From: Methylobacterium sp. B4
GTDB lineage: Bacteria; Pseudomonadota; Alphaproteobacteria; Rhizobiales; Beijerinckiaceae
Length of the DNA stretch: 64,000 nucleotides
Direction: 5' to 3'
Assembly: GCF_003201865.1 (NCBI RefSeq)
Contig: NZ_QJJJ01000001.1
Span: forward strand, 372,001-436,000
Shown: piece after piece, positions 9,138-18,173 of the stretch
Position numbering within the stretch: the stretch's first letter is position 1
Layout of the letters: every line of letters begins with the position of its first letter
Program-made: the position numbers and the translations under genes
The notes under the pieces: model-generated
What the model was told of the DNA's origin: nothing
Databases searched by the model: none
What the model saw: only the letters and a program-made list of their open reading frames with translations

Positions 9138-10382
9138 TCAGGAATGGCCGCTGGCGGCGCCGGCCGGCTGCGCGTTACCGCCCTTGGCCTTCTCGAAGGC
9201 GCGGCGGATCAGGTCGGTCCCGACCTCCATGGCCGCGTCCAACGCCCGCTGCGAGAGGGTGCCCGCCTCCACGCTCTCCCCGGCATAGAGCGGCTGCTCC
9301 AGGGCGACCGCGTCGCCGCGGGTCACGCGCAGGCGGGCCACTTCCCGGCCCTGCGCGATCGGTGCCGCGACCGGACCCTGGTAGACGACCTTGGCCGAGA
9401 CCCTGTCCGAGGCGCCGCGGGGCACCAGCATGCGCACAGGCTTCTTGGCGACGACCGGCACGGAACCCTTCTCGCCGCCGAAGACCGAGATCTCCGCCAC
9501 CGGCTCGTTGGCCGCGAAAATCTGTCGGGGTTCGAAGGCGCGAAAGCCCCATTCCATCAGCTTGCGCGCTTCCGCGGCCCGGTCCCGGGCGGTCTTGAGG
9601 CCCGAGATCACCATGATCAGCCGCTGGTCGTTCTGAACCGCCGAGGCGGTCAGCGCGTAGCCCGACTCTTCGAGATATCCCGTCTTCAGGCCGTCGGCGC
9701 CGATGTCGAGGGTCAGGAGCGGGTTGCGGTTCTGCTGCTTGATCTTGTTCCAAGTGAACTCGCGCTCGGAGTAGATCTTGTAGAATTCGGGGTAGGTCTG
9801 GACGATGTGCTCGGCGAGCCGGGCCATGTCGCGGGCGGTGACCTTCTGGTCGGGCGCCGCGTAGCCGGTGGCGTTGCGGAAGGTCGAGCGCGTCAGCCCG
9901 ATCTCCTTAGCCCGCTGGTTCATCATGCCGGCGAAGCCTTCCTCGCTTCCGGCCATGTTCTCCGCAATGGTGATCGCCGCGTCGTTGCCCGACTGCACGA
10001 TGAGCCCGCGCAGCAAGTCGGAGAGCTTGATGCGGCTGTTCACCTGCGCGAACATCGAGGAGCCGCCGCCCCCCGCCCCGCCGCGGCGCCACGCGTCCTC
10101 GGTGACCGTGAACTCGGTGTCGAGGTTGAGCCGCCCCTCCTTGATCGCGCGGAACACGATCTCGGCCGTCATCAGCTTGGCCATGCTAGCAGGCGAGAAC
10201 AGCTCGTCGGCGGCCTTCTCGAACAGCACCGAGCCGGATTCGGCGTCGATGAGGATCGCGTGGGGGGCCGCCGTCTGGAATGTCTGAGCGCCTGCGGGCG
10301 CCGGAGGAAGCGCTGCGGCCAGCGTCATCGCGAGCCCTGCCGCAACCGCGAGGGATGCCGTCCGAAACCTACGCCACTGCAT
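9138..10382 (-). CDS. D-alanyl-D-alanine carboxypeptidase (PBP5/6 type)
   Basis: A 414-residue periplasmic serine peptidase that trims the terminal D-Ala from peptidoglycan pentapeptides. It has a signal peptide (about 1-32, ending PAGAQ). All three penicillin-binding motifs are present: SMAK at residues 66-69 (nucleophile Ser66), SGN at 131-133 and KTG at 233-235. A C-terminal PBP5-like beta domain follows, with an amphipathic tail (ALDAAMEVGTDLIRRAFEKA) that probably binds the membrane. It is monocistronic, convergent with the AsmA-like gene and divergent from the WYL-like gene. Confidence 0.95.
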   Translation of the reverse strand: MQWRRFRTASLAVAAGLAMTLAAALPPAPAGAQTFQTAAPHAILIDAESGSVLFEKAADELFSPASMAKLMTAEIVFRAIKEGRLNLDTEFTVTEDAWRRGGAGGGGSSMFAQVNSRIKLSDLLRGLIVQSGNDAAITIAENMAGSEEGFAGMMNQRAKEIGLTRSTFRNATGYAAPDQKVTARDMARLAEHIVQTYPEFYKIYSEREFTWNKIKQQNRNPLLTLDIGADGLKTGYLEESGYALTASAVQNDQRLIMVISGLKTARDRAAEARKLMEWGFRAFEPRQIFAANEPVAEISVFGGEKGSVPVVAKKPVRMLVPRGASDRVSAKVVYQGPVAAPIAQGREVARLRVTRGDAVALEQPLYAGESVEAGTLSQRALDAAMEVGTDLIRRAFEKAKGGNAQPAGAASGHS

Positions 10383-10547
10383 TGTCGCCTCTCCGGGATC
10401 CTATCCTGCCCGCCCGCGCCAAGCGTGACCTTAGACTGTATCTAACGCGATTTCGAATGCAGACAATGCCGGTGCGCCGCGGCACGAGCGCGCTGGACGG
10501 GGCGCAAATCCCTTGTGGAAAACAGGGGCAAATACCATATCAACTTC

Positions 10548-10937
10548 ATGGACTTCCATGATTTTTTCCAAGCCGAAGCGCCCGTTTCGCGGGGACGGGC
10601 AGATGCCCGCCGCGACCCGGCCGAGCGTGCGGGCGGCGTCTGGCGCACCCTGCCGCTCGAGGGAGCGTTCGAGGTCGTCTACGAGGACGCCCGCGGCGCC
10701 TGGACCACCCGCACCCTGGACGCGCGTGAGTTGAAGCTCGGCCCCGGCCGCACGCTGCTCGGCGGCACGGACCGCGCCCACGGCCTCTATCGCGGTCTGA
10801 GGGTCGACCGCATCCGCCGGCTGACCGAGCCGGCTTCGGGCACGCGCATCGAGACCGGGATTCTCGACTGGCTGCTCGCCCGCGCCGAGGCCCAGCGTCG
10901 AGGCCGCATCGGGCGTGGCCCGCGGCGGGCGGCCTGA
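10548..10937 (+). CDS. Small WYL-domain-like protein
   Basis: A 129-residue protein. From about residue 40 the pattern ([36 protein letters not shown]) resembles a WYL-type ligand-sensing fold: a strand ending in Tyr, a 'G..TTR' turn, and a final 'R..R.DRI..L'. There is no HTH, so it is not a normal WYL regulator. The family call is by eye and tentative. I chose the ATG at 10548 (MDFHDFF); an in-frame start 11 codons upstream also exists. It lies 94 bases upstream of rnd on the same strand. Confidence 0.55.
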   Translation: MDFHDFFQAEAPVSRGRADARRDPAERAGGVWRTLPLEGAFEVVYEDARGAWTTRTLDARELKLGPGRTLLGGTDRAHGLYRGLRVDRIRRLTEPASGTRIETGILDWLLARAEAQRRGRIGRGPRRAA

Positions 10938-11031
10938 GCCGACGAAGTTTTCCCCCGGGATGCAATCCCGTGGGGACAATTGGCCTTCCGTCGTCTCGCG
11001 GCGCCCGGCAACCTTCGGTATAGCCAGTTCC

Positions 11032-12186
11032 ATGGAACTGATCTCCGAAACGCAGGCCTTGTCCGACGCCTGTTCCCGTCTCTCCGCGCAGCCGTTCGTG
11101 ACCGTCGATACGGAGTTCATGCGCGAGACGACCTATTATCCGAAACTCTGCCTGATCCAGATGGCAGGGCCGGACGGATTCGCCTGCCTCGTCGATCCGC
11201 TCGCCAAGGGGCTCGACCTCAAACCCTTCTTCGACCTGATGGCGCATGAGGGCACCGTGAAGGTGTTTCACTCGGCCCGGCAGGATCTGGAGATCGTCTG
11301 GCTGCTGGGCGGCCTGCTGCCCCAGCCCTTCTTCGACACGCAGGTCGCGGCCATGGTCTGCGGCTACGGCGACTCGGTCTCCTACGAGCAGCTCGTCAAC
11401 GACGTCGCCAAGGCGCGCATCGACAAGTCCTCCCGCTTCACCGATTGGTCGCGCCGCCCTCTCTCCGAGGCACAGCTCGCCTACGCGCTCTCCGACGTCA
11501 CGCATCTCGTGACGATCTATCAGGTGCTCGCGGCCGAACTCGTGCGCACCGATCGCGGGCTCTGGCTCGACGAGGAGATGGCGGTCCTCACCTCGCCCGA
11601 GACCTATCAGGCCGATCCCGCCTTCGCGTGGCGCCGTCTTGCGGGCCGCATGCGCAAGCCCCGGGAGATCGCGGTGCTGATGGAGGTCGCGGGCTGGCGC
11701 GAGGCCGAGGCGCAGAGCCGCAACGTGCCCCGCGGCCGCATCCTCAAGGACGAGGCGGTGATCGACATCGCCACCTCGGCCCCGCGCAGCGTCGAGGCGC
11801 TCGGACGGCTGCGCACCATCCCCGCCGGCTTCGAGCGTTCGCGCACCGGTTCGGAGATCCTGGCGGCGGTCGAGCGCGGCTTTGCCCGCGACCTGTCGCA
11901 GATCGCCGCGCCCGAGCGCAGCCGCTCCCGGGGCGGCGGCAGCGGTGCCCTCGTCGATCTTCTCAAGGTGCTCCTCAAGGCGGTGGCCGAGGCGGAGGGC
12001 GTGGCGCCGAAGATCATCGCCACCGTGGACGATCTGGAGGCTTTGGCCGAGGACGACGCGGCGGATGTTCCGGTGCTGCAGGGCTGGCGCCGCAGCCTGT
12101 TCGGCGAACGTGCGCTCGCGCTCAAGCACGGTCGCATGGCTCTCTCGGTCGAGCGCGGCCGGGTCGTCGTACGCGACCTCCCCTGA
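11032..12186 (+). CDS. rnd: Ribonuclease D
   Basis: A 384-residue 3'-5' exoribonuclease of the DEDD superfamily that trims tRNA and other stable RNA 3' ends. ExoI motif TVDTEFMRE supplies the first Asp/Glu pair, HSARQDLEI is ExoII, and the YALSDVTHL stretch is ExoIII. An HRDC domain follows (about residues 205-290). The start [10 protein letters not shown] immediately precedes the first exonuclease strand; an in-frame upstream stretch has no family resemblance. Confidence 0.95.
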   Translation: MELISETQALSDACSRLSAQPFVTVDTEFMRETTYYPKLCLIQMAGPDGFACLVDPLAKGLDLKPFFDLMAHEGTVKVFHSARQDLEIVWLLGGLLPQPFFDTQVAAMVCGYGDSVSYEQLVNDVAKARIDKSSRFTDWSRRPLSEAQLAYALSDVTHLVTIYQVLAAELVRTDRGLWLDEEMAVLTSPETYQADPAFAWRRLAGRMRKPREIAVLMEVAGWREAEAQSRNVPRGRILKDEAVIDIATSAPRSVEALGRLRTIPAGFERSRTGSEILAAVERGFARDLSQIAAPERSRSRGGGSGALVDLLKVLLKAVAEAEGVAPKIIATVDDLEALAEDDAADVPVLQGWRRSLFGERALALKHGRMALSVERGRVVVRDLP

Positions 12187-12330
12187 GGCGTCCGGCCCCG
12201 GCCGCGAGGCCGCGGCGGAGCCCTCACAGGAGCGAGACAGGTCGAATAAGGGGAAAAGCGGCGCCGTAGGCCGGGAACAAGTGGCAATCTCGTTGCCTTC
12301 TCTTCCCGCTCCTGCGTATCCTGACGTCCC

Positions 12331-12618
12331 ATGTTCGAACCGAACCAAGTCCTGAAGGTCGTGAATGGTCGCGGGACCGTGTCCGCGGAAGGGCTCGAGC
12401 CTATCAAGATCCGCTACAAGGTGGTGGTCGAGCGCCGCGACGGCGCGGTGATCGCCCATGGCAGCATCACCGGCAGCCACGCCGCCCTTCGTCCGTTCTG
12501 GCTGACCCCGGACGCGACGCTTCACCTTCAGGACGGCCGGCAGATCGAGGTCTCGCTGACCGATCTCGTGGACGACACAGCGGAGTTCGAGAGCACGGGA
12601 CGGGTTGCGCCGCTCTGA
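12331..12618 (+). CDS. Hypothetical protein, small beta-rich
   Basis: A 95-residue protein with alternating strand-like segments (IKIRYKVVVERRDGAVIAHGSI, TLHLQDGRQIEVSLTDLVDD) and no membrane segment. I do not recognise the family; the composition and lack of low-complexity sequence support a real gene. It lies 52 bases upstream of the glycosylase gene on the same strand and may be co-transcribed with it. Confidence 0.7.
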   Translation: MFEPNQVLKVVNGRGTVSAEGLEPIKIRYKVVVERRDGAVIAHGSITGSHAALRPFWLTPDATLHLQDGRQIEVSLTDLVDDTAEFESTGRVAPL

Positions 12619-12670
12619 CGCCCGTCCGACAGGAGGGGGATCTCCTCCGACGATCCCTCCCCTGGAAACG

Positions 12671-13582
12671 ATGGCACGCGCTTCCGCAAACGAAGTGGAC
12701 GAGGCGCTTTCCTTCCGCCCGCCCTACGATTGGGACCATCTCGAGCGGTTCTTCGCCGACCATGCCAGCCCCGGCGTCGAGAGCGTCGGGCCGGGCCGCT
12801 ACGCCCGCAGCTTCAGCCTCGACGGGCGGTGCGGCACCCTGTCCGTCCGGCCGGCGTCCGGCGGGTTGCGCGTACGCATCCGCGGCGCCATTGCGTCAGG
12901 CAGCCGCGAGGCGATTCTGGCGCGGTTGCGCAGGATGTTCGATCTCGACGCCGATCCGGCCGCGATCGCGGCGGGGCTCGCCCGTGATTCCCTCATCGCC
13001 GATCTTGCCGCGCGGCGACCGGGCCTGCGCATGCCGGGGACCTTCGACGGGTTCGAACTCGCGGTGCGGGCGATCCTCGGTCAGCAGGTCTCCGTCACGG
13101 CTGCGACGCGTCTCGCCGGCCGTCTCGTCGCGGCCTTCGGCACGCCGCTGACGCCGGCCGAACGGGAGGGCGAGCCGGATCTCACCCACCTCTTCCCGAC
13201 GCCCGAACAGCTCTTGGAGGCGGAGGTGTCGCGGGTGCTCAACATGCCCCGCGCCCGCGGCCGGGCAGTCCAGGGTCTCGCCGCGGCCATGATGGCCACG
13301 CCCGATCTGTTCGCGCCGGCCACGGATCTCGATGCGGCGGTCGCGCGGCTGAAAGCGCTGCCGGGCATCGGCGAGTGGACGGCGCATTACGTCGCCATGC
13401 GCGCCCTGGGGCAGAGCGACGCGCTGCCGGCCGGCGATGTCGGCCTGATGCGCGCCCTCGATGACGGTAACGGGCGGCCGAATCGAGTCCAGCTTCTCGC
13501 CCGGTCGGCAGCATGGCGCCCCTGGCGAGCCTATGCCGCCATCCATCTCTGGGCCGAGGATGCGGCGCGAAGGTCGGGCTGA
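12671..13582 (+). CDS. DNA-3-methyladenine glycosylase, AlkA type
   Basis: A 303-residue base-excision repair enzyme that removes alkylated purines. The N-terminal part (FRPPYDWDHLERFFADHA) matches the AlkA N-terminal domain. The helix-hairpin-helix is at LPGIGEWTAHYVAMRAL, followed by the catalytic Asp in LPAGDVGLMRAL. I chose the ATG at 12671; 22 upstream in-frame codons show no resemblance. The spacing suggests co-transcription with the preceding small gene. Confidence 0.88.
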   Translation: MARASANEVDEALSFRPPYDWDHLERFFADHASPGVESVGPGRYARSFSLDGRCGTLSVRPASGGLRVRIRGAIASGSREAILARLRRMFDLDADPAAIAAGLARDSLIADLAARRPGLRMPGTFDGFELAVRAILGQQVSVTAATRLAGRLVAAFGTPLTPAEREGEPDLTHLFPTPEQLLEAEVSRVLNMPRARGRAVQGLAAAMMATPDLFAPATDLDAAVARLKALPGIGEWTAHYVAMRALGQSDALPAGDVGLMRALDDGNGRPNRVQLLARSAAWRPWRAYAAIHLWAEDAARRSG

Positions 13583-13713
13583 GGACCGGCCTCGGGCGGC
13601 GTCGTCCGCAGGCATGGCCCCGCGCGGAACCCGCCGAGGCCAAAGGAAACGCTTCCTGCCGTTAACGCCTCGTTTACCATGATCGACCACCGTCGGCCCG
13701 AGGGGAGAGAGCG

Positions 13714-13932
13714 ATGAACCGACGAGTCGGCCGTAGTTTCGATGTCCTGAGCGAGGCGCAGCTCGTGGCCGGGCGCACCTCCGCTCGCCGGGTCGCCCCG
13801 GACGCCCTCGCCCCGGCCCCGAGCCCGCGGCCCATCACCCAGCTCCTCGACACGATCCAGCACGTCGCCGAGGCCGCGACCGGGGAGCGCAGCTTCCTGC
13901 ACGTGGGCCGCGCCGCCGCGCGCAAGGGCTGA
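13714..13932 (+). CDS. Hypothetical protein
   Basis: A 72-residue ORF with no recognised family. The ATG is preceded by a good ribosome site (GGGGAGAGAGCG). The core PITQLLDTIQHVAEAATG looks helical. It is convergent with the metallophosphoesterase gene, with 40 bases between the ends. Confidence 0.55.
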   Translation: MNRRVGRSFDVLSEAQLVAGRTSARRVAPDALAPAPSPRPITQLLDTIQHVAEAATGERSFLHVGRAAARKG

Positions 13933-13972
13933 TCCGCAAGGGCCGATCCGGGAGAGACGGGGCGGAAGGCGG

Positions 13973-14881
13973 TCAGGCGGAGGGGGCGCCCTCGCCCAGT
14001 TCGATCAGCACGATCTCCGGCGGAACCCCAAGCCGCACGCCCACCCGGCTGACGCCGAGGCCGCCGGACACGATGAGGTGGCGCCCCTCCTCGATGATGT
14101 GGCCGTAGGCGAAGCGCTGGCCGTAGCGGGAATGCAGGACCGGTGAGTAGCCCAGCAGACGGATCTGTCCGCCGTGGGTGTGGCCGGAGAGCGTGAGCGA
14201 CACGCGTCGCGGCACCTCGACGAAGATGTCGGGCTCGTGCGCCATCAGCAGCACCGGCGCGTCGTCGCTCACCTGCGCCAAAGTCGCCGGAATGTCGGCC
14301 AGGCTGCGGCGGCTGCCGATCGGCAGGAACGGCTCCTGATCCGCGAGCCCTGCCAGCCAGAAGGGCCGGCCCCCGTGGACGAGTCGGACCGCATCGTTTT
14401 CCAAAACGGGAATGCCCCGGGCCTCCAGGAGACGGCGCACCTCGACCGGCCCCCTCCCCGCCCGCATCGCCGCGTGGTCGTCCCACCAATCGTGATTGCC
14501 GAGTACGGCGTAGGTGCCCAGCGGCGCGCGAAGCTCCGCCGCGAGGCGGGCGAAGTCGGGCAGCGGCACGGGCCGCCACGTGACCTTGCGGCCGGCCGGG
14601 TAGTCTCCGAGCAGGAGGATCAGATCGGGCGCGAGCGCATTGGCCGCAGCCACGATCTCCGCCACCCGGTCGAGCGGCATGTAGGGCTCACCGACATGGA
14701 TGTCGGCGATCACCGCGACTCGCAGGCGCAGGCCGGGTGTCCAGCCGGGCGGCGTCAGGGCGTAGCGGGTCAGCGCGAGCCGGAACCGGGGCTCGACGAC
14801 GAAGGCGTAGCCCCCTCCGACGCTGAGCGTGGTGGCGCCGAGGCCGCCCAGAACCTGCCTGCGGGTGGGGAGGATGACCAT
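13973..14881 (-). CDS. Metallophosphoesterase, Tat-type signal
   Basis: A 302-residue calcineurin-like phosphoesterase. The metal-binding motifs are in order: ADIHVGEP (D-x-H), LLGDYPAG (GD), LGNHDWWDD (GNHD) and SGHTHGGQI (GHxH). The N-terminus has TRRQVLGGLGA, a twin-arginine-like signal, so export of the folded enzyme is likely. Similar proteins act on nucleotides or on UDP-diacylglucosamine-like substrates, but the sequence does not fix the substrate. Confidence 0.9.
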   Translation of the reverse strand: MVILPTRRQVLGGLGATTLSVGGGYAFVVEPRFRLALTRYALTPPGWTPGLRLRVAVIADIHVGEPYMPLDRVAEIVAAANALAPDLILLLGDYPAGRKVTWRPVPLPDFARLAAELRAPLGTYAVLGNHDWWDDHAAMRAGRGPVEVRRLLEARGIPVLENDAVRLVHGGRPFWLAGLADQEPFLPIGSRRSLADIPATLAQVSDDAPVLLMAHEPDIFVEVPRRVSLTLSGHTHGGQIRLLGYSPVLHSRYGQRFAYGHIIEEGRHLIVSGGLGVSRVGVRLGVPPEIVLIELGEGAPSA

Positions 14882-14954
14882 GGCCGCCAGAGCCTACGCC
14901 GCGACCGCTGCGTCAAGCCTCGTCGGTTCGACATCCCATCCCGCCGGAACGCGC

Positions 14955-15170
14955 TCAGTCGACCGGCTGGTCCTCGTGGACGAAGCGGGTGGCATTCCGG
15001 GCCTGCGCCTTGGCCCGCGCCGCCTTCAGGGAAACGGTGTTGACGTGGACGGCGGCGGCCAGGGCCGGCAGGGCGACGGGACGGAAATTCTCGCGATCCC
15101 CGGCCACGGTCACACGGGCGGCGCTGCCCGATTCTGCCGCGAAGGTCGAGGTTCGGCTGGGGGCGTACAT
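14955..15170 (-). CDS. Hypothetical protein
   Basis: A 71-residue ORF. The ATG at 15168-15170 is preceded by CAGGACAGGATCC, a weak ribosome site; the frame is open upstream to 15266. The C-terminal part (AVHVNTVSLKAARAKAQARNATRFVHEDQPVD) looks protein-like. No family is recognised. Confidence 0.45.
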   Translation of the reverse strand: MYAPSRTSTFAAESGSAARVTVAGDRENFRPVALPALAAAVHVNTVSLKAARAKAQARNATRFVHEDQPVD

Positions 15171-15487
15171 GGATCCTGTCCTGTTTGCGCTTCGGAACGG
15201 TTCGATCCGGTCGCGGCGCCCGGGTTCGTACACCGAGTACACCGGGACCGCCGATCGGCCCGACATGGGCGGCGAGATCGAGAAGATGCCGCGCTTCCCT
15301 TGATCGTTCGGTTCACATGAACGGAAGCTTAAGGCGGGCTTGAAGCCTGCATTTCATGCACGCTCTGAAACCAAGCAGGCTACGGCATCAGTTTTTGCAC
15401 TGCGCGATAGTGCATTGCAGTGCACCGTATCTTGTAACGCGCCTGCCCGATTTACGCCCGAATTGCCGTAACTGCGCTCCCGCCGGT
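15171..15487. other. Intergenic region with TGCACT half-sites
   Basis: There is no convincing gene here. The stretch 15390-15440 is less GC-rich than its surroundings and carries three TGCACT/AGTGCA half-sites (15396-15401, 15409-15414, 15419-15424) that form two overlapping inverted repeats. I see no T-tailed hairpin for the aminotransferase gene that ends at 15488. Confidence 0.4.
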
Positions 15488-16879
15488 TCAGGGGGGCGGC
15501 GCGAGCGCCACGCCCTCCCGCGTGATCCATCCGGCGGTCGCGTCGAGGGCGCGGGTCAGGCGCTCGAACAGGGTGTCGATCTCGTCCGGCTGGATCACGA
15601 GCGGAGGGCAGACGGCGATGCGGTCGCCGGCCAGAAAGCGGACGATCAATCCCTCGGCCTGCGCGAAGGCGACGCACCGCGCCGCAACGCCCGCCTTCGG
15701 ATCGAATTGCCGCTTGCTGGCCTTGTCGGCCACGATCTCGATCCCGCCGATCAGCCCCATGCCCCGCGCCTCGCCGACCAGGGGATGGTCGGCGAGACGG
15801 GCGAGCGCCGCCTGGAAATGCGGTGCCCGCTCCGCGGCGCACTCGACGATGCGGTCGCGCCGGTAGATGTGCAGCGCACGGTTGGCGACGGCGCACGCGA
15901 CCGGGTGACCGGAATAGGTGGTGCCGTGGCCGAAGCCGCCGAGCTTGGCACTCTCGTCGAGCATGGCCCGGTAGAGCGGCTCGTCGATGCTGATGCCGCC
16001 GAGCGGCAGGTAGCCGGAGGTCAGCGCCTTGGCGAAGGAGAGGGTATGGGGGCGCATGCCCAGAGACTGCCCGCCGAACCATGTTCCGAGCCGGCCGAAG
16101 CCGCAGATCACCTCGTCGGCGATCAGGCGCACGTCGTAGCGGTCGAGGACGGCCTGGATCGCGGGGAAGTAGCCGGCCGGCGGCACGATCGCGCCGCCCG
16201 CGCCCATCACCGGCTCCGCGAAGAAGGCGGCCACCGTGTCGGGATCCTCGGCGAGGATCTGCGCCTCAAGCTCCGCGGCGAGGCGCTGCGAGTAGGCCTC
16301 CTCGCTCTCGCCGGGCTCGGCCCCCCGGTAATGGTGTGGGCAGGCCGCGTGCAGGAAGCCGGCGATCGGCAGGTCCCAGTCGGTGTGGTTCGCGGGCAGG
16401 CCCGTCAGCGATGCGGTCGCGACCGTGACCCCGTGATAACCCTTCCGGCGGCCGATGATCTTCTTCTTGCGCGGGCGCCCGAGGGCGTTGTTCATGTACC
16501 AGACAAGCTTCACCTGCGCGTCGTTCGCCTCCGAGCCCGACGAAGTGAAGAAGATCTTCGAGGTCGGGACCGGCATCAGCTCCTTGAGTGTCTCGGCCAG
16601 TTCGATCGCCGGATCGTGGCTTCGCCCCGAGAACAGGTGCGCGAAGGGCAGCCGGCCCATCTGCTCGGCCGCCGCCTCGACCAGTTCCTCGTTGCCGTAG
16701 CCGAGCGCCGTGCACCAGAGTCCGGCCATCCCTTCGAGGTAGGGGCGCCCGTCCGTGTCGTAGACCCAGACGCCGTGACCGCGTTCCAGCACGAGCGGGC
16801 CCGTGTCCCGGAAGGTGGCGAGGTTGGTGTAGGGGTGGATCAGGGTCTCGACGTCGCGGGCGGCGATGTTCGACAACAT
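15488..16879 (-). CDS. Class III PLP-dependent aminotransferase
   Basis: A 463-residue omega-amino-acid/aspartate aminotransferase-family enzyme that moves an amino group to pyruvate or a similar keto acid. The PLP-binding region is intact: SSGSEANDAQ for phosphate binding, ADEVICGFGRLG containing the cofactor-contacting Asp, and SFAKALTSGYLPLGG containing the Schiff-base Lys. The N-terminal PYLEGMAGLWCTALGYGN is typical. The amino donor (beta-alanine, putrescine or another amine) cannot be fixed by eye. It is divergent from the cysteine-cluster protein gene. Confidence 0.92.
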   Translation of the reverse strand: MLSNIAARDVETLIHPYTNLATFRDTGPLVLERGHGVWVYDTDGRPYLEGMAGLWCTALGYGNEELVEAAAEQMGRLPFAHLFSGRSHDPAIELAETLKELMPVPTSKIFFTSSGSEANDAQVKLVWYMNNALGRPRKKKIIGRRKGYHGVTVATASLTGLPANHTDWDLPIAGFLHAACPHHYRGAEPGESEEAYSQRLAAELEAQILAEDPDTVAAFFAEPVMGAGGAIVPPAGYFPAIQAVLDRYDVRLIADEVICGFGRLGTWFGGQSLGMRPHTLSFAKALTSGYLPLGGISIDEPLYRAMLDESAKLGGFGHGTTYSGHPVACAVANRALHIYRRDRIVECAAERAPHFQAALARLADHPLVGEARGMGLIGGIEIVADKASKRQFDPKAGVAARCVAFAQAEGLIVRFLAGDRIAVCPPLVIQPDEIDTLFERLTRALDATAGWITREGVALAPPP

Positions 16880-17001
16880 GATGCGGGGCAGCCGGAGATG
16901 TGGCCGACGGGACGCGCCGGCAGCGCCGCCACACTAACGGCCGCAATCGCCGTCAGGAAGGCGTCGTCCCGACGCTCTCGATAGACGTGCCGCCACCCGC
17001 G

Positions 17002-17541
17002 ATGCTCGATCCCGCCTCCATCGTCGCCATGCCCGCCGAGGGCCGCAGCTGCGGACCCTGCACACTCTGCTGCAAGGTCTACGAAGTGCCGGCGGTGGAA
17101 AGCCCGGCCGGGCGCTGGTGCCGGCATGTCCGCTCCGGCGGCGGCTGCGGCATCCATGCCGAGCGGCCCGACCATTGCCGGGCCTTTCATTGTCTCTGGA
17201 TGACGGAGAGCTGGATCGGGCCCGAATGGCGACCGGATCGGGCGAAGATGGTGCTGAGCCTCGATCCCGTCACGCGCTTCCTGAACGTGCAGGTCGATCC
17301 GGGTCAGGCGGGGGCCTGGAAGCGCGCGCCTTATCACGACCAGTTGCGGCGCTGGGCCGCCGCCTCGTTACCGCTGCGGCGCTACGTGCTCGTCCACGTC
17401 AACACGATGACGACCGTGGTGCTGCCCGACCGGGACGTGCCGCTGGGCACCTTCGGCCCCGGCGACCGCCTTGTCACCCGAGAGCGGATAACGCCAGCAG
17501 GCCCGACGGCGGATGTCGAGAAGGTGAGCCGTCCGGCTTAG
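17002..17541 (+). CDS. Cysteine-cluster (YkgJ-like) protein
   Basis: A 179-residue cytosolic protein with CGPCTLCCKVYEV near the N-terminus, then WCRHV, GCGIHAERPDHCRAFHCLW. This Cys spacing matches the zinc/iron-chelating YkgJ cluster. Function is unknown in the family; metal binding is inferred. I chose the ATG at 17002 directly before the Cys cluster; an in-frame start 34 codons upstream, 20 bases from the divergent aminotransferase start, is possible. Confidence 0.8.
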   Translation: MLDPASIVAMPAEGRSCGPCTLCCKVYEVPAVESPAGRWCRHVRSGGGCGIHAERPDHCRAFHCLWMTESWIGPEWRPDRAKMVLSLDPVTRFLNVQVDPGQAGAWKRAPYHDQLRRWAAASLPLRRYVLVHVNTMTTVVLPDRDVPLGTFGPGDRLVTRERITPAGPTADVEKVSRPA

Positions 17542-17565
17542 CGATCCGGGGCGTACGGCCCGGCT

Positions 17566-17934
17566 TCAGGTCATGCAGCGGCCGGGGACCATGCGGCGGG
17601 CCTCCGGGCCGGCCAGCGAGCTGATCGGCGTCTCGCAGCCTTCGCGGGTCAGGCGCCGCGGCTTGACCGGCAGCTCCTCCTGCGCCGAGCGGCTCGGCGC
17701 CGTCTCCGTGCGGGCCGCCGGACGGGGAGCGGCCGCGACGTGGATCGGGCTGATGGCGGTGGAGTAGGGGCGCATGCCCGGCAGCGGCGAGGCGGGCGCC
17801 TCGTAGGCGACGCGGGCGCCGGTGGGGGGCGAGGCCGCCATCGCGTCGGCCTCCTGCCGGACGACCGGCAGCAGAAGCACGGTGAGGATCGCAGCGGGGC
17901 CAGTCACACCGAGGATGAAGCCGGGCCGAAGCAT
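17566..17934 (-). CDS. Small exported protein, predicted sigma-EcfG target
   Basis: A 122-residue protein with an N-terminal hydrophobic segment (FILGVTGPAAILTVLLLPVV), a Pro/Ala-rich middle, and a C-terminal motif with two cysteines (CETPISSL...VPGRCMT). Family not recognised. The ATG is preceded by GGAG at good spacing. A perfect GGAAC-N17-CGTT promoter (17975-18000, minus) lies 41 bases upstream of the start, so stress induction is predicted. Confidence 0.7.
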   Translation of the reverse strand: MLRPGFILGVTGPAAILTVLLLPVVRQEADAMAASPPTGARVAYEAPASPLPGMRPYSTAISPIHVAAAPRPAARTETAPSRSAQEELPVKPRRLTREGCETPISSLAGPEARRMVPGRCMT

Positions 17935-17974
17935 CTTCGCGATCTCCGATGGGAGCTTGACAGGTTGTCGTCAC

Positions 17975-18000
17975 AACGCTGCTTTTCGATCTCCGGTTCC
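17975..18000 (-). promoter_or_regulatory. Sigma-EcfG promoter for 17566-17934
   Basis: Read on the minus strand: GGAAC (18000-17996), 17 bases, CGTT (17978-17975). This is an exact match to the alphaproteobacterial general-stress promoter consensus, 41 bases from the start codon. Confidence 0.8.
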
Positions 18001-18143
18001 TTCACTGTCCCGCTTCGGATCAAACCAGTATTCTGACCTCGATCGAAGATAATTTTTGCGCGCTGCGGTAGGATGATAAGCCGCGCCAAGCGTGGCAAAA
18101 AAGCCTCTGTGGATCGAAAAGGATTGCGCCGGGTCGATTGTCC

Positions 18144-18168
18144 GGAACTGTTTCAGGGCTGCATCGTT
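18144..18168 (+). promoter_or_regulatory. Sigma-EcfG promoter for putative small RNA
   Basis: GGAAC (18144-18148), 16 bases, CGTT (18165-18168). It is an exact consensus match in an intergenic region with no downstream protein gene on this strand before a terminator at 18233-18262. Confidence 0.75.
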
Positions 18169-18173
18169 GTTCG

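Noticed and set aside
13600..13675. GGAAC followed by GTT-like words upstream of 13714
   Set aside because: The spacing does not fit 16 or 17 bases to CGTT.
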